Shown here: positions 14,901-26,527 of the stretch, one piece after another
Layout of the letters: each line of letters opens with the position of its first letter
How positions within the stretch are numbered: position 1 is the first letter of the stretch
Assembly: GCA_907165065.1 (NCBI GenBank)
Contig: OU015524.1
Coordinates: 26,148,295 to 26,212,294, forward strand
Reading direction: 5' to 3'
Length of the DNA: 64,000 bases
From: Caprimulgus europaeus
Lineage: Eukaryota > Chordata > Aves > Caprimulgiformes > Caprimulgidae
Position numbers and translations under genes: made by a program
The notes under the pieces: model-generated
The model's database searches: none
What the model saw: only the letters and a program-made list of their open reading frames with translations
Told to the model about the DNA's origin: nothing

Positions 14901-17402
14901 TGTCATAAAGCAAAGAGGTTCTCAGGGATCTTCTTCCCCACCATGAAAATAGTTTTATCTCAGCTTCCTTTGTACCCAGAATGACCAGATACTTCTCTTT
15001 CCCTACTCTTCTGACAACTGAAATACGATTAGCACTAAAAACAGATTAATCAAGTTCTTTATTTTACCTTGTTCTCAGTCAAATACTTCTTCAGATAAGT
15101 CTTACTAGTGGAAATTAATAGATACAATAAATTTAACTAGCAACAGAAACATTCAGTATAAATGGTTCAAATATGACCTGATATAAAACCTGCAGATAAT
15201 TTTTAAATAAGAACAGAAAAAGAACCAGCAGCTACAAGAAGAGTTGTCACTTCACTGCAAGTGACAAGATTAAACATACACTGCCAAGCAAGGTACACTG
15301 CTATCAAATGTTCTGGTAACAAAAATGAAGATGTCAACAACAACAGCGGATAGCAAAAAAAGGGATAAATAAATAGTATGACTTCTAGCTAATTCCTTCA
15401 GGTTTTGGTTACACCACTGAATCGCCTCTCTAAAGCAAAGTTTCACAATGGAAAGTAAGCAGAGAAATATTTATTTTCTTTTTTTTATTGATTAATGATC
15501 TATGGATTTGTGTGTATAATTTCTTTTAAAAGTGTACATTTTAATAATTTAAGTTACTCAAAGAAAATGTGACAAAAATATACTCACAGAAATAGTATCA
15601 GAAATTGGATTTCTCATATTTCAGATAAAACAGTAAATTTGTGATACAAAGGAAAATACTACCAAGAATTTATATTTCAAAAGATCCTAGCTAGTAGGAA
15701 AACTTCTATATTCAGACTACAAAATAAAAATACCTGTATAATGTGTGTCAATCATACTGAACCTACCACTTTTCACAGTGAAGAATATGTTCCTCTGCAG
15801 AATGGACCTAGTAGTTCACAAACTCAATACTCATTTGCTGTCTTGCAATTAACTTGCAAAACCATCCTAAAGCTTCTCCTTCTCACTCTAGAGATAGATG
15901 CACACAGAAATCAGAAACCATTTCCCACCTCCTAGAGTTAAACACTTAAAAATTAAGAAAGTGCAAAAATTAAATGCTGACTTGAAATCCTCACTTCAAT
16001 CCCTAGGTGCACATTTAGTTTTATATATAATATAGGACCTTTGCCAAAAGCTGACAGTATTCAGGAGAAAGCTCGAAAATATCAGCTGTGGATCCCTCGC
16101 ATTTTTCATTACAAAAGCTGGAAGAAGTATAATTGAATCAGGCTGGGAATAAAGTGAAGAGAAAACACGACCTAATGGTTAAAGCAGTTGAAAGTTCTCC
16201 AGCAAACAGCAAGACTCTTTTCTCTCCTATAGATCCCCTGTATTTTGATGGGCAGTAATTTAAGTCAGCATTTTCAATCAGATAGCAACTGTGTGTTTGC
16301 TTTCCTGCATGCCCATCTTGAAGGCCAAGTGTTCCAATTTGCAAAAGTGCTAAGCATCAAAAGTGAACAGAATTCAAGAAGAATTTCACTCTGAACACAT
16401 CAACTGTTCTTATATCAAGTATGCTAGTTTCATCTCAGCTCCATAAGTAGCTTGTCAAAAAGCACTCTGTAGAGCATTAGAGGTTAATTTATTTTATTTT
16501 CTTAAAAAAGGTAGCCTCTTCTATTACCTAAAAGGTAATAGAGACCTAATGACTTGCTCTATTTCAACAGATCCGGAACACTACAGTGATGATGATGTAA
16601 TACAAATCCAATCAGGAAACTGGTAATTTTGCGTATGGCACAAGGTTTTACTGTCATCAGCAAATAATGCAGGGGATCATCCTTACAATGACAATAAAAA
16701 AAAAAATAATACCAGGTAACATTCACTGAATAGTTTCCACTACAGACAGTGAATGAGCATAAGGCAGCACTAAACAGATTCTATGTGGCTGATCAAATCT
16801 GGTACCCTGACATTTGACCCACCCCACAAATGTGTTTAAAGGTGGGCCTAGGTACAAAATGCAGCTTCTTACACTTAGGCTTCATTTAATACTGCAGCTG
16901 CTGCCCAACCCCTGCCCTGGCTGCACCAGCTTGGATTCAGAACCACTACAGCCAATTCAGGTCAGTGCTAGCTTGAGGATCTCTATGCCACTCTACACCC
17001 TTCTAGTAGACACTGTAGTGACACTTGAATACCCCAGGTAACTTGGAAGTCAAGATAAAACTGTTCCCTAGGCCAGATTCAACCTACAAGCCACACATTC
17101 GATACTCTTACCTAAGAACATTACACAGCTCATTGCTCTTTTGTTTCCTTTTCTGCATTCTGGAAATGTGCAACTAGGCATAGTTTTCATGTAACCTACA
17201 TGAAGCAACGTTCTAAATCCTCTCCCTTCTTATATCCATAAACAAAAAGTAGATTCACTCAGTAACTTTTGTCTTTGTTTCCCAAGGAAATTAGGGTTAT
17301 ATATTTAAACAGTTTGTTTCCTGTCCCATCCTTCTGCTGCTCACATTCACTGGCTAATTTAAGACAAAACTGACACAAAGTTTTAAGAACTTAGGATTCT
17401 AC

Positions 17403-17407
17403 GTTTC
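17403..17407 (+). repeat. Left target-site duplication of the solo LTR
   Basis: GTTTC directly before the LTR terminus, matched by GTTTC after it. Confidence 0.85.
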
Positions 17408-18151
17408 TGTGGTGGTTTCACCCTTTTGGTTTGCAGCCAAACACAGCCTTTTCTCTCACTCTCTCCCTACTCCAGGGGAGTAGGGGAGAGAATTGAAAGG
17501 AAAAGGGCAAGGAGACTCATGGGTTGAGATAAAAACTATTTACTAATTAAAATAAAATTATAATGATAACAACAGTGATAACAGAATATACAGTTGAGCG
17601 ATACACAGTGCAATTGCTCTCCACCTGTGCCAGCCAGCAATCCCGGAGCCGAGACAGTCCCAAAATCGAAACCTGGAAGCGCAAGCCCGAGCAACCCCGG
17701 AGAATACCCCATCTTCTGGTCAACTCTGGTTAATATACTGAACACAGAATCACAGAATCATAGTGTGGGTTGGAAGGGACCTTAAAGATAATCTAGTTCC
17801 AACCCCCCTGCCATGACCAGGGACACCTTCCACTAGACCAGGTTGCTCAAAGCCTCATCCACCCTGGCCTTGAACACTTCCAGGGAGGGGGCACATGACA
17901 CAATATGATATGGAATATTTCACTGGCACATCCAAATGCCAGTTTTGGGTTTTGCTATTCACTACACTTCTCCCTCCCAGTCCTGATGCAGCTGTGAACC
18001 AGGCAAACATGATGTCCTTGAGCTCCAGCAGTAACTAATAACATAGTACTTTATCAACATTCTTCTAATAACAAAGCCTACACTGAAACGAAAATACAGC
18101 TATCTTAGCTACTAAGAAGAAAATTAACTCTATCCTAGCAAAACCAGGACA
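17408..18151 (-). mobile_element. Solo LTR of an endogenous retrovirus, with a CR1 inserted in it
   Basis: Read on the minus strand it begins TGTCCTGGTTTTGCTAGGAT and ends ...TGAAACCACCACA, so it has the TG...CA ends of an LTR. It is flanked by a perfect 5-bp direct repeat GTTTC (17,403-17,407 and 18,152-18,156). The 5-bp duplication suggests an ERVL-type integrase; that class assignment is inference. No gag, pol or env lies beside it, so it is a solo LTR left by recombination. Without the CR1 insert it is about 595 bp. It resembles the LTR at 59,074-59,309. Confidence 0.9.
17743..17891 (-). mobile_element. CR1 LINE 3' fragment nested inside the solo LTR
   Basis: Begins cacagaatcacagaatcata, continues ggttggaagggaccttaaag and ends near cttccagggaggggg. 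LTR sequence runs up to ...taatatactgaa and resumes at catgacacaatatgatatgg, so the CR1 entered the LTR after it was in place. It is very similar to the first 150 bp of the CR1 at 36,916. Confidence 0.9.
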
Positions 18152-18156
18152 GTTTC
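18152..18156 (+). repeat. Right target-site duplication of the solo LTR
   Basis: GTTTC directly after the LTR terminus, identical to 17,403-17,407. Confidence 0.85.
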
Positions 18157-19059
18157 ACAAAAAAATCAGCAATCAAATGCAACACAAACACAGGGACAGC
18201 CAACCAGCTGATAAGCCCATGCACAGCACACACAGCTGCTGCTGCCTGCTCCCAACCAAACAGCTGGCAGACAAGGAAAGAGAGGGAGGACAATCTTGTT
18301 AGAAATATCAGAGAGCTCAGGACACTTCAGAAACACTCGGGAGATGCAGCGATAAAATGAAAGGTATTCCAAAGCCTAGACACACGACGAAGACCTCGGC
18401 ATAGGGAAAATATGAGAAGCCGTGTTCATTAGCCTCATTACTCTATCAATAACTTATTAGATGACAGCACCTCCTTGCAATTCTTTTCTTCTCTACCAGA
18501 TTGCTTTTATCTGTACGGCTCACTATTCCCTTCAATACTACTTCTCGGTTCTTAACACTAACCTCCTCACAACAGAAACCATAGGGAAGAGTTTAATTTC
18601 AGAAAGAATTAACTCAGTCTGAAATGTTCACCCTTAGATGTATTCCCCTCCCTGAGAAACATACACTTTTGTATATCACATATTATAGCACATTCAACTG
18701 CAGCCGAAAACCTGGTAAAGTAGATTCATGAGGATATGAAAGATATGCAATTCTGCCTTAGGTTACAAAGCATCCCACTGAGACTTTTACATTTCTTTTA
18801 CCTCCTCTGTGCAACTGCAACATGATTTCCATCGCTAGCTCCCCACCCAGACCTCAATTCAACAGAGCTCTTAAGGCAGGTGCCAAAGTTTTGCTACTGC
18901 TCAAAAAGAGAAAAAGCAGCATAAAGAAATCAAATTAATGCTGCCATGAGGAAAATTACCATGGCAATGCTGAAGGATTCTCAGAAGTGATTCCTCAGCG
19001 CTCTCTCTTCCCAATCCCAACAAACTGTCATAAGACCCCAGGCAACTGTAGGTGAGAGG

Positions 19060-19091
19060 ATCAAACTCAGACTGCCTGGTCTGAGTTTGAT
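19060..19091. repeat. Perfect 13-bp inverted repeat (hairpin)
   Basis: ATCAAACTCAGAC (19,060-19,072), loop TGCCTG, then the exact reverse complement GTCTGAGTTTGAT (19,079-19,091). Allowing one G-T pair, the stem extends by three more pairs to 19,057 and 19,094. Confidence 0.9.
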
Positions 19092-19943
19092 TCTGGTCTT
19101 ACTACTGCGTTCCATTTGGCCTGCTCTTCTACCATATTTGCTACCCTCCTCATTCTGATGCTCTCCGTATTAGATTAATTTAATATTTTCCTATGAAAAA
19201 GTGGAAATATTAAGCAATAAATAACCTTGCATCTCAAAATGGAGCTCCTACTTAATGCCAACACTAATTGTGATTTGGCAGAGAAATATACAGAAATAAG
19301 AACTGCAAATACAATTCTTTAAATTCATTTGAGCCACAATTTTCCAACTGGGTTGCCCTCTTCTGTTTCCTCACAAATCTGAGATTCCCTAACCTATGAA
19401 AACTATCTACCTGATGTCTTTTTATAAAGAAATGAAAAAGAACATGTTTTAATATGACATTAACTTCCTAAAGAAAAAGATGTAATTGGTCCTGTAATCA
19501 CTAAATTAGGGCTTTGAACTTGGTCACATGAAGAATATTTGTCTTTTAAAAGTCTGTAAGTGATCATAATGCAAGAAAGTAACATAGCATTGTCACTGAC
19601 CAAAATGACAAGTGTCATTGGCCATGGCCAATGGCTCCCTGGTTCTCTGTACCTGACACACTTGATACAAAATGTCTCACTTTTACAAAAGCTTTGGGGC
19701 TTAGTGTTAGAAGTTATGCAGACCAGTGGGCTGACAAAGCGACGCTGGAAGTGGTACTTACAGATTTTTAAAAACAGCCAAAAGCACACCATTTGCTGCA
19801 GCTAACAAATTCTAATTTGAGCTCTTTTAATTTTGTGCACTCTTCACATATAACTGTATATGTCCTGCTTTGAAGGAGTTTTGATCTATTTTGTATTTAT
19901 TCTTCAACAAGAAGTTTTCAAGCTTGCTTATTTCCCATGCCTT

Positions 19944-19980
19944 TAACAACAACAACAAAAAAACCCAAAACCAAAAAAAC
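19944..19980. repeat. A/C-rich (G/T-rich on minus) low-complexity patch
   Basis: AACAACAACAAC followed by A runs broken by CCC and CC. It belongs to a set of similar patches (21,164; 41,750; 43,382). Confidence 0.8.
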
Positions 19981-21163
19981 TGGTCAATAGCAGTGTCTTT
20001 GAAACTGAGCAAAGTATTTTCTCTGTCTATTTAATTAAATACATTTTCAAATTTACTCAGACACAATGTAAATTCTGTATTTTGACACTTTAGACTAGAA
20101 GTTCTATGGTTTGATCCTGACTTCAAGACTTAGTATTAACCCAAATCAAACTCATATTTTTAAACACTGCTGTCCAGGAGATAGTACTGCTATAAAGTAC
20201 AGTCAAGGCAAGGTACTCTTACACGAACAGGAGGGAGAGAACATCAAGATGAGGAATAAAAATTTTAACACCTACCAAAAAATCTACAGCAATCAACTAT
20301 TCAGTTGAAAGCAAAGAGGATGCTGCATGCCTGCTACAAACTACAGCAGAAAAATACATTGCATTTTCTGTCTTCAGGAAGAGTACTAAATCAACACCTA
20401 GCAAGTCACTTTCATGATTAGATTTTTTTTTATCCCACCTCACATTTAACTGTAAACTATGCACCCAATTTTCTCAAGAGCTTAAGTCTCATTTTGGCAA
20501 TTGCACGTAAGTGTCTACAAGAGAGTTGTGCTATTTCTAAAGTCTGGCCCTAATGACAAGTGTTGCATTATATCGAAGGCTAGATGCTTAATCCATTCAG
20601 CAGTATGTGCTCTGCCTTTTAAGAAGTGGTACCCTAAATCATCTGAAAATATTAAACATGAATTTCACATTTTGTGAGTATTTTCAGATCTAGCAAATTC
20701 TCACTGATTTCTGGGATGATGAAGCCTAAAATGAAAACAGAGACAGATTTTGAAAGACTGATAATTTTTTCTTCCTGAGCTTGAGTTATGTATAAAGTCC
20801 AGACCCTGCAGAAATTTTTGCTATCTTCTTGATAATATTATTTCAGCAGAAAAGAATCCAGCCAACTTAAAGCCAGCCAACTTCGACTCCTGGTGCACAC
20901 GGCTTCCAAGACAGGGTGAACACGCAGTTTGCTTGCTGCTTGCGCAGTGTAACTTCTCCTTATAGAGGCCTGAATTACTAATTCAAGGAAACTGACAGCA
21001 CAGAAGCATCCCACATGCAAAACAAACAAGAACAGTTTGTTTTTCCCTCCCTCACTGTTTTCCTACATTCTTTAAGTTATAACAACAGATGCTTTCAGAA
21101 AGAAGCACCACGGTCCAGGAAGCAGCATACCTTAAGACATTATTTTGCCGGGAATAAAGTTTT

Positions 21164-21208
21164 GGGGGTTTAGGGGGGTTTTTTTGTTTGTTTGTTGGGG
21201 TTTTTTTT
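21164..21208. repeat. G/T-rich low-complexity patch near the CpG island
   Basis: GGGGG, TTTA, GGGGGG, a T7 run, (GTTT)3, GGGG and a T8 run. Three G runs of four or more could join a fourth nearby run in a G-quadruplex, though this is not certain. Confidence 0.8.
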
Positions 21209-21805
21209 AAGGATTTTTAACGTGTAAAACTACTCTCAGAATCGAGAAGGAGGAAGGTTTAAAAAGGAAGGTCAGAAGCGATGCTTTCTAAGATGACCAT
21301 CTCCAAACAAACCCAACAAGTGTCTTGTACATCTCACTCCTTTGTTGTTGTTGTTTTTAAGTGATGACAAGGAGACCTGGGGACAGAAGCTTCTGTACCG
21401 CCTGTTAGCTCTCAGCAGCCGGGCAGCGGCAGAGCAGGGAGCCTCCCTCGCCCGGGGAATCGGTGTTCAGAGACTTCAGGGCCAGAAGGGACGGTGAGTT
21501 TTAAAGCAGTTGGCAAAGTCTCTCCCGGGGGGATGGATGAGGCTGCGCACAATCAGCAACTGACACTTAGAACCCGGGCGGGGGTTGTTCCGAGACACCC
21601 CCTCGCTCCAGCGGTCTGGGACCCGGCGGCGGGCAGAGGCGGCAGAGCCCCGGCCCCACAGCCAGCCCCGGGGGGAGCCGCCCGCCCGCCCGCCCTCGCC
21701 TCCTCACCCGAGCAAGGGCGGCTCACGGCACGGACAGGACGGCTTCGTCCTCCTCAGTTCCCCTCCGCGGCGCCCACGGGCGCACACCCGGCATCCGCGG
21801 GGCAG

Positions 21806-21843
21806 GCGGCGGCGGAGGAGGAGGAGGAGAAGGGGGAAGAGGA
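21806..21843. repeat. GGC/GGA triplet-rich tract in the CpG island
   Basis: ggcggcggcggaggaggaggaggag followed by purine-rich sequence; on the SYT14 strand this is a (CCT)n tract shortly inside intron 1. Confidence 0.8.
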
Positions 21844-22237
21844 AGGATGCCAGCCACCCTGCCAGGGATTATTTCCCCCTTCCCAGCTCCCCGGCGCGGA
21901 GACGGGCGGAGGGAGCAGCGACACTCGCCTCTCCCCCACGCACGAAACAGCCCCTCCGCCGGAGCCCCCGCCGCCGGGCCGGGGATATGGCGGGGCGGGG
22001 GGAGAAAGGGGAGAGGAGGCGCGCGCCTGCCGCTCTCCTCAGCCCGGCTCCGGGCACCGCCGGGCGGGGGGTGCCGCTCGGCTTCGGTGCGCCCCCACCT
22101 CACACCGCGGTGGGTGCCCGAGCCCTCCCCCTCCCGGAGCCGCCCCCCTCGCCGTGCCCGGGGGAGGAGAGGGAGAGGAGGGGGCTGGGGGAGGGGAGCG
22201 ATTGGGGGCGAGAGGAGCCCGTTATTGGCCTACTTAC

Positions 22238-22250
22238 CATCAATCGCCAT
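22238..22250 (-). CDS. SYT14: SYT14 first coding exon (five-codon start, rest outside window)
   Basis: On the minus strand ATG GCG ATT GAT G is followed at once by the consensus donor GTAAGTAGG (GT at 22237-22236). This gives MAID plus the first base of a glycine codon, against the start MAIEG of vertebrate SYT14 as I recall it. The ATG has A at -3 and G at +4, a strong Kozak context, and lies in the only CpG island of the window. The gene lies next to UTP25 in the same orientation, the conserved vertebrate order. SYT14 is a synaptotagmin with one N-terminal membrane segment and two C2 domains that do not depend on calcium, acting in neuronal vesicle and membrane traffic; human mutations are linked to a recessive spinocerebellar ataxia. 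I did not find exon 2 (membrane segment) in 1-22,237, so it must lie left of the window. The call rests on few residues plus synteny. Confidence 0.8.
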
Positions 22251-22331
22251 GATCCCCGGGCTGGGCCGTACCAACTGGAGCGCGCGCAGGAGAGGCGCTG
22301 GCGGGCGCCGCGGCCGCGAGACGGGAGCGCC

Positions 22332-22374
22332 GGGCGGGGGCGGCGGGGAGGGGAAAGGAGCCGGGGGGGGCGGG
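22332..22374 (+). promoter_or_regulatory. SYT14: Potential G-quadruplex cluster opposite the SYT14 5' UTR
   Basis: The plus strand holds G runs of 3, 5, 4, 4 and 8 in about 43 bases, separated by 1-6 bases. It lies about 80-120 bp upstream of the SYT14 ATG on the template strand. The folding is inferred from the sequence only. Confidence 0.55.
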
Positions 22375-25300
22375 CCGGCCAGCGGAGCGTGCCGGGGCGC
22401 GTGACTCCTCCCCCCGCCGCCGCCACCGCCCTGCGCGCGCGCCCGCCCGCCGGCGCTCGAGCGGCGGCCGTTGAGGCGCCGGGGCACGGTGCCTGGCGCG
22501 CGTGCCCGCCCACAGCGGGCTGGAGGAACCCGCCCCGCCCCGCCCATCAGCGGCTGGAGGTGCGGGGAGTCCTGGGCGGCTCACGGGGTTGGGGGGAAAA
22601 TCCCGATTCTCGTCAAGGGACGATCTCCTCGCCTTCCATGGTTGTGCTCCGTGGGTTTTCTTCCCAAAGCTATTGGTTGAAACAGAAATCAAAGCTACGA
22701 AACCGCTGGTTTCACTCAGACTATGGTTCCGTAAACATCTCCAGAACTTCCCACACCCAGCACCTGCCCTCAGGCGTGTGGGGCTTAGCCGTTTTCAAAC
22801 AGGTACGGCCGCACTGAGTGCCCCTACAGCCCCGTAAAAACGCCTAAAAACCCTCTTACTTTTGCTAAGTAAAGCAGCTGCAAGGGAGGAAATGACAGAA
22901 ATAAAACTGCCTGTGCAGTCTCCACAGCGCAGGTAAATGCATCATGAGGCAGTGCTGCTGCACCATCACAGACTTTCCAAACTCCCGTCATACCTCTGAC
23001 TGACTTGGTGCACAAGACAGATGGCATGTGAGTGTGAATCAGGATCCCGTGATGAATAAAGGTACCGTAAATCTCGGGTTTGGTGGCTTCCACTTCTAAC
23101 CATAACATTCTGTAACTGTAAGATCTGATTTCCCATCGTTTCGGGGGTGTAATACTGAAATAACATTCTGTCATGTGGAGCCACCTTCGCAAGCAAACTA
23201 TGTATCTTCAGAAGGGCTTGACACCTGCAAATTTACAACAACCTTTGACAGGTGCTTGAGGTGAATTATTGCTAAAAGGGAGTCAAAGAAATGAGAAGGT
23301 GTTAATGGATCTGCAGTACTTTACACAGGACTGGGGTTTTTTGAGGGGGGGTGTTTTATCATTGAAACTTGACTATGGCACGTACTTTTTTGTGGCTACA
23401 CCTTCTGTTCACTTCTTTCCACCCCTGTGTTGCTGCTCTTTCCTCCATCCCACCTGCCACAGGTCCCTCCTCCCCCTTCCATACCTTTTCCTCAGTTCCC
23501 TCACCCTTGGACCAGCCTCTCTTTCCCTGGGGGTCTGCAGTTGTTATCCCACCCAGGACATCCTTCTTCCGCGCTCTCCTCTTCACCCCCAGAAGCTCCC
23601 CTGCAAAAGGAGCAGCATGGTGAACAAAGTGGCCAGGGTCCCACAGGCCCCATGGCACTTACCACAAGTGTCCTTGCAGCCAGAACATCTGACCCACACT
23701 ATGTATATATAGCTCCTGCGATTAACAGAGAAAACAGCTGAGCAGATTGATTGTGTTACAAATTTTATATGGTGAAAGAGAACAGTATGCACATAAAACT
23801 CTGTTGCTGTGCAGATAAGTCCCATTAGTATTTGGTGCTGTAAGGAAACAGAACACATCAGTATACGCAAACAAGTTTTTTGGCCATGTATGGACTGGCC
23901 AAACATAGGAAAATTTTCACAAGATCATCGGAAGGACTATCTTTAGTACCAACATATTCTTCCTCCCAAATGTTAAGTCACTGTTCAGATCCTGGAAACA
24001 TTAATCTCCTTCAGCCTAGCAGCCTTCAGAAATGTTTTCTCATATGGAAAAATCAATGTGTTTTCTCAGTTTCATTCTTCACTTCAGTTAGAAAAAGCAA
24101 CTTAAAAGTGAGGAGTTTAAAAGCAAAGTCAGCCTCAGCAAAATGGCCTTCTTGGAAAACACGAGTCCCAAATGACAGACATTCGTCCAGGCAAGAAGCA
24201 ACTGTAAAAAGGATCCTAAAAGAGAAAATGTCATCAGAGCTTAATGGCAAATATATTTCTTTGTACCAGCACTGACATTTACCTCAGATACCCCGATGAT
24301 TTTCTATTCGTTCCTAGAAAGTGTTCTAGCCCTGAAGTTTTCTGTACAATTTGTCCTGATAGTCATCTTTCTGATGATATTACTGTATTGAGCACAAGCA
24401 TGAGACTCCCGTGGGATCAAGTGCATAGTTATTATTCTTCTCTATTTTTTTATTTCTTTTTTATTTCTCCCCCTGCTTTTGCAGCATCCACGTACGAAGG
24501 AACTACCAGTCACTGATGTCAGGAAAACTTCCAAGGGCACAGATATCCACCCATACAGAATCTGGGATTCAGTTTGTGAGATGTTTAAAAAGTCATCTAA
24601 AATTTGTGGAGAGCCTCACATGTCATCACATTTTTGTGATTCATGTATGCAATTAACATAGTGGGATGCAGAAGTTTGTATCATTGGACAAACTCCTTTT
24701 GAGGGTGAGGAATGAATGTATGCTTGTAAATTAGTAACATTACTGTTGGAACTCTTAGTGTTTTGGTTTTCAAAACACAAAAGAAACACATAATTTCTAC
24801 CAAAGTAGTGATTTTTTCAGTTTGGCGAAACAGTTTCAGGACACGAGGAACAAACATGGTTCCACAACAACAACGAGATGGTATGAACAGTAAGTGTGAG
24901 GAACCAAACACGACTTTTCAGAGCTATGCTGAATCAGTTCTGTTCTATTTGTGCTCTATTTTCACAGGCACATGTTTAAAATTTCTAACACCAGATACTC
25001 TTGCCCATCACCATAAGAGTCTCATTTTTCAGCATTACCAGAAAGAACAAATCTTGAACAAACTTCCAAAATTCAACTATTTTTGTTCTGTTCCCATGGT
25101 GTAATTGCGATGGTATAAGCTATAGCTGCATCTCTTCCTGCATAAATGGAGTACAGCTGATCAGTTTGGATGTGTCAGAGGCTTTCTGCTAAATCCAGTG
25201 GGCAATTCATGCTGATGAAAGTATTTACATGTGATGCTACGAGTTTGCCATTTGCAGAAAAGGACAGCTGTACAACATGACTGCAGCTCAACACGAGACC

Positions 25301-25650
25301 GTGATGAATCAATACTGTACAAACGATTCACAGGTTATCAGGAGTTTCCTATCAAAGGGAACAAGTAGCACCTGTTGTGACAAGAAATTTACCAACAGCA
25401 ATACAACTAACTGACACATACAGGATTAATTTTATTCCTTAAGCCCTAAAGCTTTCAATGAATTACATACACAGGAGAAACTTCTCCCACTGCACTAGTG
25501 TGAAATGAGTTCTGCAAATAAGATTGAAAGCTGCTGGGAACTTCAGCATAAGGGCCATAGGAGGACAAATACATCAGAGATCATTAAGATCTCAGTTACT
25601 GGGAAAACAAGTACAGTAATAGAATAATATATGTATGAGATATAGTTTAG

Positions 25651-25705
25651 TTTTATATATGTGTATGCATATATATGCACACACACACACATATATACAC
25701 ACACC
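25651..25705. repeat. Mixed TA/TG/CA microsatellite
   Basis: Alternating purine-pyrimidine run: tatatatgtgtatgcatatata followed by (CA)n and (TA)n. Such tracts are usually length-variable. Confidence 0.9.
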
Positions 25706-26481
25706 ATGGAGACAATTCCATCTTAAGATCAAGTCTGTTTAACATATCTTAGTGCCATTGTTTCTATCCATTTTTTTGGGGTGTTCGTTATATAAAAAGA
25801 TTTGCTTTTTCTGAATAGAACTCTGCACCAATTTTTCTCAAAAGCAGCAAATATTTTATAGGCGATTAGCTCATAATTCTAAGTTATCTCATCCTTGTTA
25901 TAAACTGATTCTATGGACATTGAAGGCGTGATCCACCCCAAACCTATCTGGATTTTCTCTTCTACCTTAGTGATATGATTAATGAAGACATAGACGGTAT
26001 GAATACTATAGCGTGTATGAATGGAAAGACTAACTGAAGGGTTAGAAAACACAGGCTATCAGCAACCAGAGAAGTTTAAGTCCTAGATTAGTAACCTGCT
26101 AATTAAGATGCCAGACAGATATGCTATCCATAATTGTTGTGATGTAAACAAAATGGGTTCACAATTAAATGAACAGTGGAAGAAAGCTTCAAACAGCTGG
26201 ATGTAAATTTTCCAATGGAATGTTGCCATTTCATCCAGCTGTAGGTACTTCATAGAAATATAATGATTTCCCTGAAATGCCATTGGGGAAAAAGGTGAAA
26301 TTTGGAGCATCCACAAGGCCTTTCATTTCAGAAAAAACTTCTATCTCAAGCCTTTTCACCTAATATTATATTTTAACATAATATTAACATTTAAATGAAA
26401 CATCTTGATTTTATAAATATAAAATCTTTCAGTTAGAAAACTCAACCCTATGGTGAAATTTCACTGAATGGAGTGTTCCAA

Positions 26482-26527
26482 GTGTGTGTGTGTGTGTGCA
26501 CCCACACCTCTGTGTGTGAGTGTGTGC
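26482..26527. repeat. (TG)n microsatellite, interrupted
   Basis: A run of nine GT/TG units followed by CACCCACACC and further TGTGTG units. Confidence 0.9.

Larger units (their letters stand above)
1..22237 (-). other. SYT14: SYT14 intron 1 (5' portion; continues beyond left edge)
   Basis: From the donor at 22237 to the left edge I find no exon with the expected SYT14 membrane segment or C2 motifs. Positions 1-11,969 are AT-rich unique-looking sequence with no repeat family or gene that I recognise. 12,726-14,680 and 14,901-17,407 are likewise mostly featureless apart from the items listed, and 18,157-21,395 holds a hairpin and two G/T-rich patches. Large first introns are normal for this gene. 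Confidence 0.75.
21396..22625. promoter_or_regulatory. SYT14: CpG island: SYT14 promoter, 5' UTR and start of intron 1
   Basis: Base composition changes sharply from AT-rich to very GC- and CpG-rich here. The stretch contains many GC boxes (gggcgggg / ccccgccc) and long G runs, and no obvious TATA box. The SYT14 start codon is at 22250, so the 5' UTR and transcription start should lie at higher coordinates, about 22.26-22.5 kb; 21.4-22.24 kb is the 5' end of intron 1. Dense CpG suggests it is unmethylated in the germline. It is the sole CpG island of the window, since the UTP25 promoter lies outside. Confidence 0.85.

Noticed and set aside
19460..19805. 110-residue minus-strand frame with an overlapping 81-residue plus-strand frame
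   Set aside because: No recognised homology and no supporting splice sites; overlapping frames on both strands suggest chance.
1..22237. Search for SYT14 exon 2 (membrane segment and cysteine-rich start)
   Set aside because: No minus-strand frame with the expected residues next to an acceptor was found by eye, so intron 1 is taken to run off the left edge.
21494..22817. Long plus-strand open frames (252, 410 and 185 residues) and matching minus-strand frames in the CpG island
   Set aside because: Rich in Pro, Arg, Gly and Ala and open on both strands at once because GC-rich sequence has few stops. They overlap the SYT14 promoter and have no recognisable domain.
23269..23741. 147- and 104-residue plus-strand frames
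   Set aside because: The stretch is pyrimidine-rich, which removes stops in several frames; residues are low-complexity Pro, Ser and Leu.
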